This document shows, one piece after another, positions 63,158-64,000 of a stretch of DNA of 64,000 bases (its first letter is position 1; the number at the start of each line of letters is the position of its first letter). The notes under the pieces were generated by a model. The model searched no databases. It was given only the letters and a program-made list of their open reading frames with translations, and had not been told where the DNA came from. A program made the position numbers and the translations under genes. Source of the stretch: Bosea vestrisii (GTDB taxonomy: Bacteria; Pseudomonadota; Alphaproteobacteria; Rhizobiales; Beijerinckiaceae); the NCBI RefSeq assembly GCF_030144325.1, contig NZ_CP126307.1, positions 5,794,001 through 5,858,000 on the forward strand, in the 5' to 3' direction.

Positions 63158-64000
63158 ATGGCGGTCGCACCGGTCGAACGTTACAGCCTGTATGGCGAGC
63201 CTATCAGGCATGTGGAACCGCGCTTCATCCATGTCGAACCGATCCGGGAACGCAGCGGCTATCACCAATGGCAAATAGCGCCTCACGCCCATCGTGCGCT
63301 GCATCAGCTGCTGCTCGTCTCGGAGGGCGGGGGGAAGGATGGACAGCGAGAGTGAGAGCTTCGGCATCGAGGCGCCGGCGCTGCTCGTCATCCCCGCCGA
63401 GACCGTTCACGGCTTCGCATTCGAGCCGGGCACTGATGGCTGGGTGATGTCGATCGCGCGCACCGCCTTGCCGGCCTCTGCGAGCGGCGACGGCTTGGTT
63501 TCGGCGTTGCTCGACCGATCGCGCTGCGCCGGGCCGATCGACGGGGAGGCCGCACGCCAGATCGGACTGTGCTTCCTGTCGCTGTCGAGCGAGCTCGCCT
63601 GGGACGGGGCCGGCCGCAGCCTCGCGATCGAGGGCGATGTGCTGAAGCTTCTGGCTTCATTTTCCCGCGCGGCACTGGCAACCGATACGGCGGTGGCATC
63701 CTTGTCCGACGCCGACTCCTCGCTCCTGGCCCGCTTCCGGGCGCTCGTCGAGGCTCATTTTGCCGACCGTCTCACGGTCGCTGCCTATGCCCGGAGGCTC
63801 GGCGTTTCCGAAGATCGTTTGCTCGCGGTCTGCCGGAAGCGTTTCGACGCGCCTCCCATTCAGATCATCCATCAGCGCATCATGGTCGAGGCCCAACGCT
63901 GGCTGCTCTATACCTCGACCCCGATCGGCGCCATCGCAGAGGCGCTCGGCTTTCGGGATGCCGGGTATTTCTCACGTTTCTTTACGAAGCGGCTGGGCCT
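63158..64000 (+). pseudogene. AraC-family regulator (PobR-like), frameshifted and cut by the window edge
   Basis: The N-terminal cupin sensor begins at ATG 63158 (gtgagg upstream) and reads FIHVEPIRERSGYHQWQIAPHAHRALHQ. The frame then stops at 63355 after a run of six G (63329-63334). With one G fewer it reads on through EAPALLVIPAETVHGFAFEPG to the AraC helix-turn-helix (LTVAAYARRLGVSEDRLLAVCRKRF and IGAIAEALGFRDAGYFSRFF), open to base 64000. This may be a real null, a phase-variable tract or a sequencing error. The layout resembles PobR-type regulators of aromatic-acid catabolism. It is divergent from the flavoprotein operon, its likely target. Confidence 0.8.

Overview
The window is GC-rich with very tight gene packing. 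It carries glycine betaine demethylation genes, an IalB-family protein, rhizobial-type ABC transporters and a giant LktA-type two-partner adhesin. This combination points to an alphaproteobacterium of the Hyphomicrobiales. A Bosea- or Methylobacterium-like soil or plant-associated organism is my best inference; the genus cannot be proven from the window alone.

Region 1 (1-18328) is a quaternary-amine catabolic island. Sarcosine oxidase subunits soxB, soxD and soxA run leftwards, and soxA is interrupted by an apparent +1 frameshift. A GlxA/AraC-type regulator is divergent from them. A polar-amino-acid-type ABC transporter (binding protein, two permeases, ATPase) and a dimethylglycine dehydrogenase-like FAD/folate enzyme follow. 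Next come the glycine betaine monooxygenase pair gbcA/gbcB and a second divergent GlxA/AraC regulator (GbdR-like). The last operon is an OpuC-type choline/betaine importer. Together they take betaine in and strip it through dimethylglycine and sarcosine to glycine. Short palindromic repeat elements lie between several of these genes.

Region 2 (18378-23275) holds a nitrilase-family hydrolase and then a scar. The first ~90 codons of an MmgE/PrpD gene are joined out of frame to the last ~80 codons of a peptide-type ABC ATPase, followed by ~475 bp with no recognisable gene. A TetR regulator, an unrecognised protein with two possible winged-helix segments, and an MFS transporter follow.

Region 3 (23565-44287) is a secretion/adhesion locus: an IalB-family protein, a 5,898-residue secreted exoprotein (17.7 kb), its TpsB/FhaC outer-membrane transporter, and a SapC-family protein. 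The exoprotein gene starts at a GTG inside a perfect hairpin. The protein contains an 80-residue tandem array, two blocks of helical ~47-residue repeats inside an otherwise beta-helical protein, and eight mature cysteines in four close pairs.

Region 4 (44465-64000) is a catabolic cluster for an unidentified, probably cyclic or hydroaromatic substrate. One leftward operon of nine genes encodes a branched-chain-amino-acid-type ABC importer (with a LivM-LivG-LivF triple fusion), a shikimate dehydrogenase-like enzyme, two KstD/fumarate-reductase-like flavoproteins, a NIPSNAP protein, a TIM-barrel isomerase and an SDR. The divergent rightward operon has a Gfo/Idh/MocA oxidoreductase, an IclR regulator, an NAD-dependent epimerase and a second TIM-barrel isomerase. 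A third leftward operon has another flavoprotein and two SDRs. The divergent promoter region carries two tandem IclR-type palindromes 31 bp apart. The window ends in an AraC-type regulator broken in a run of six G.
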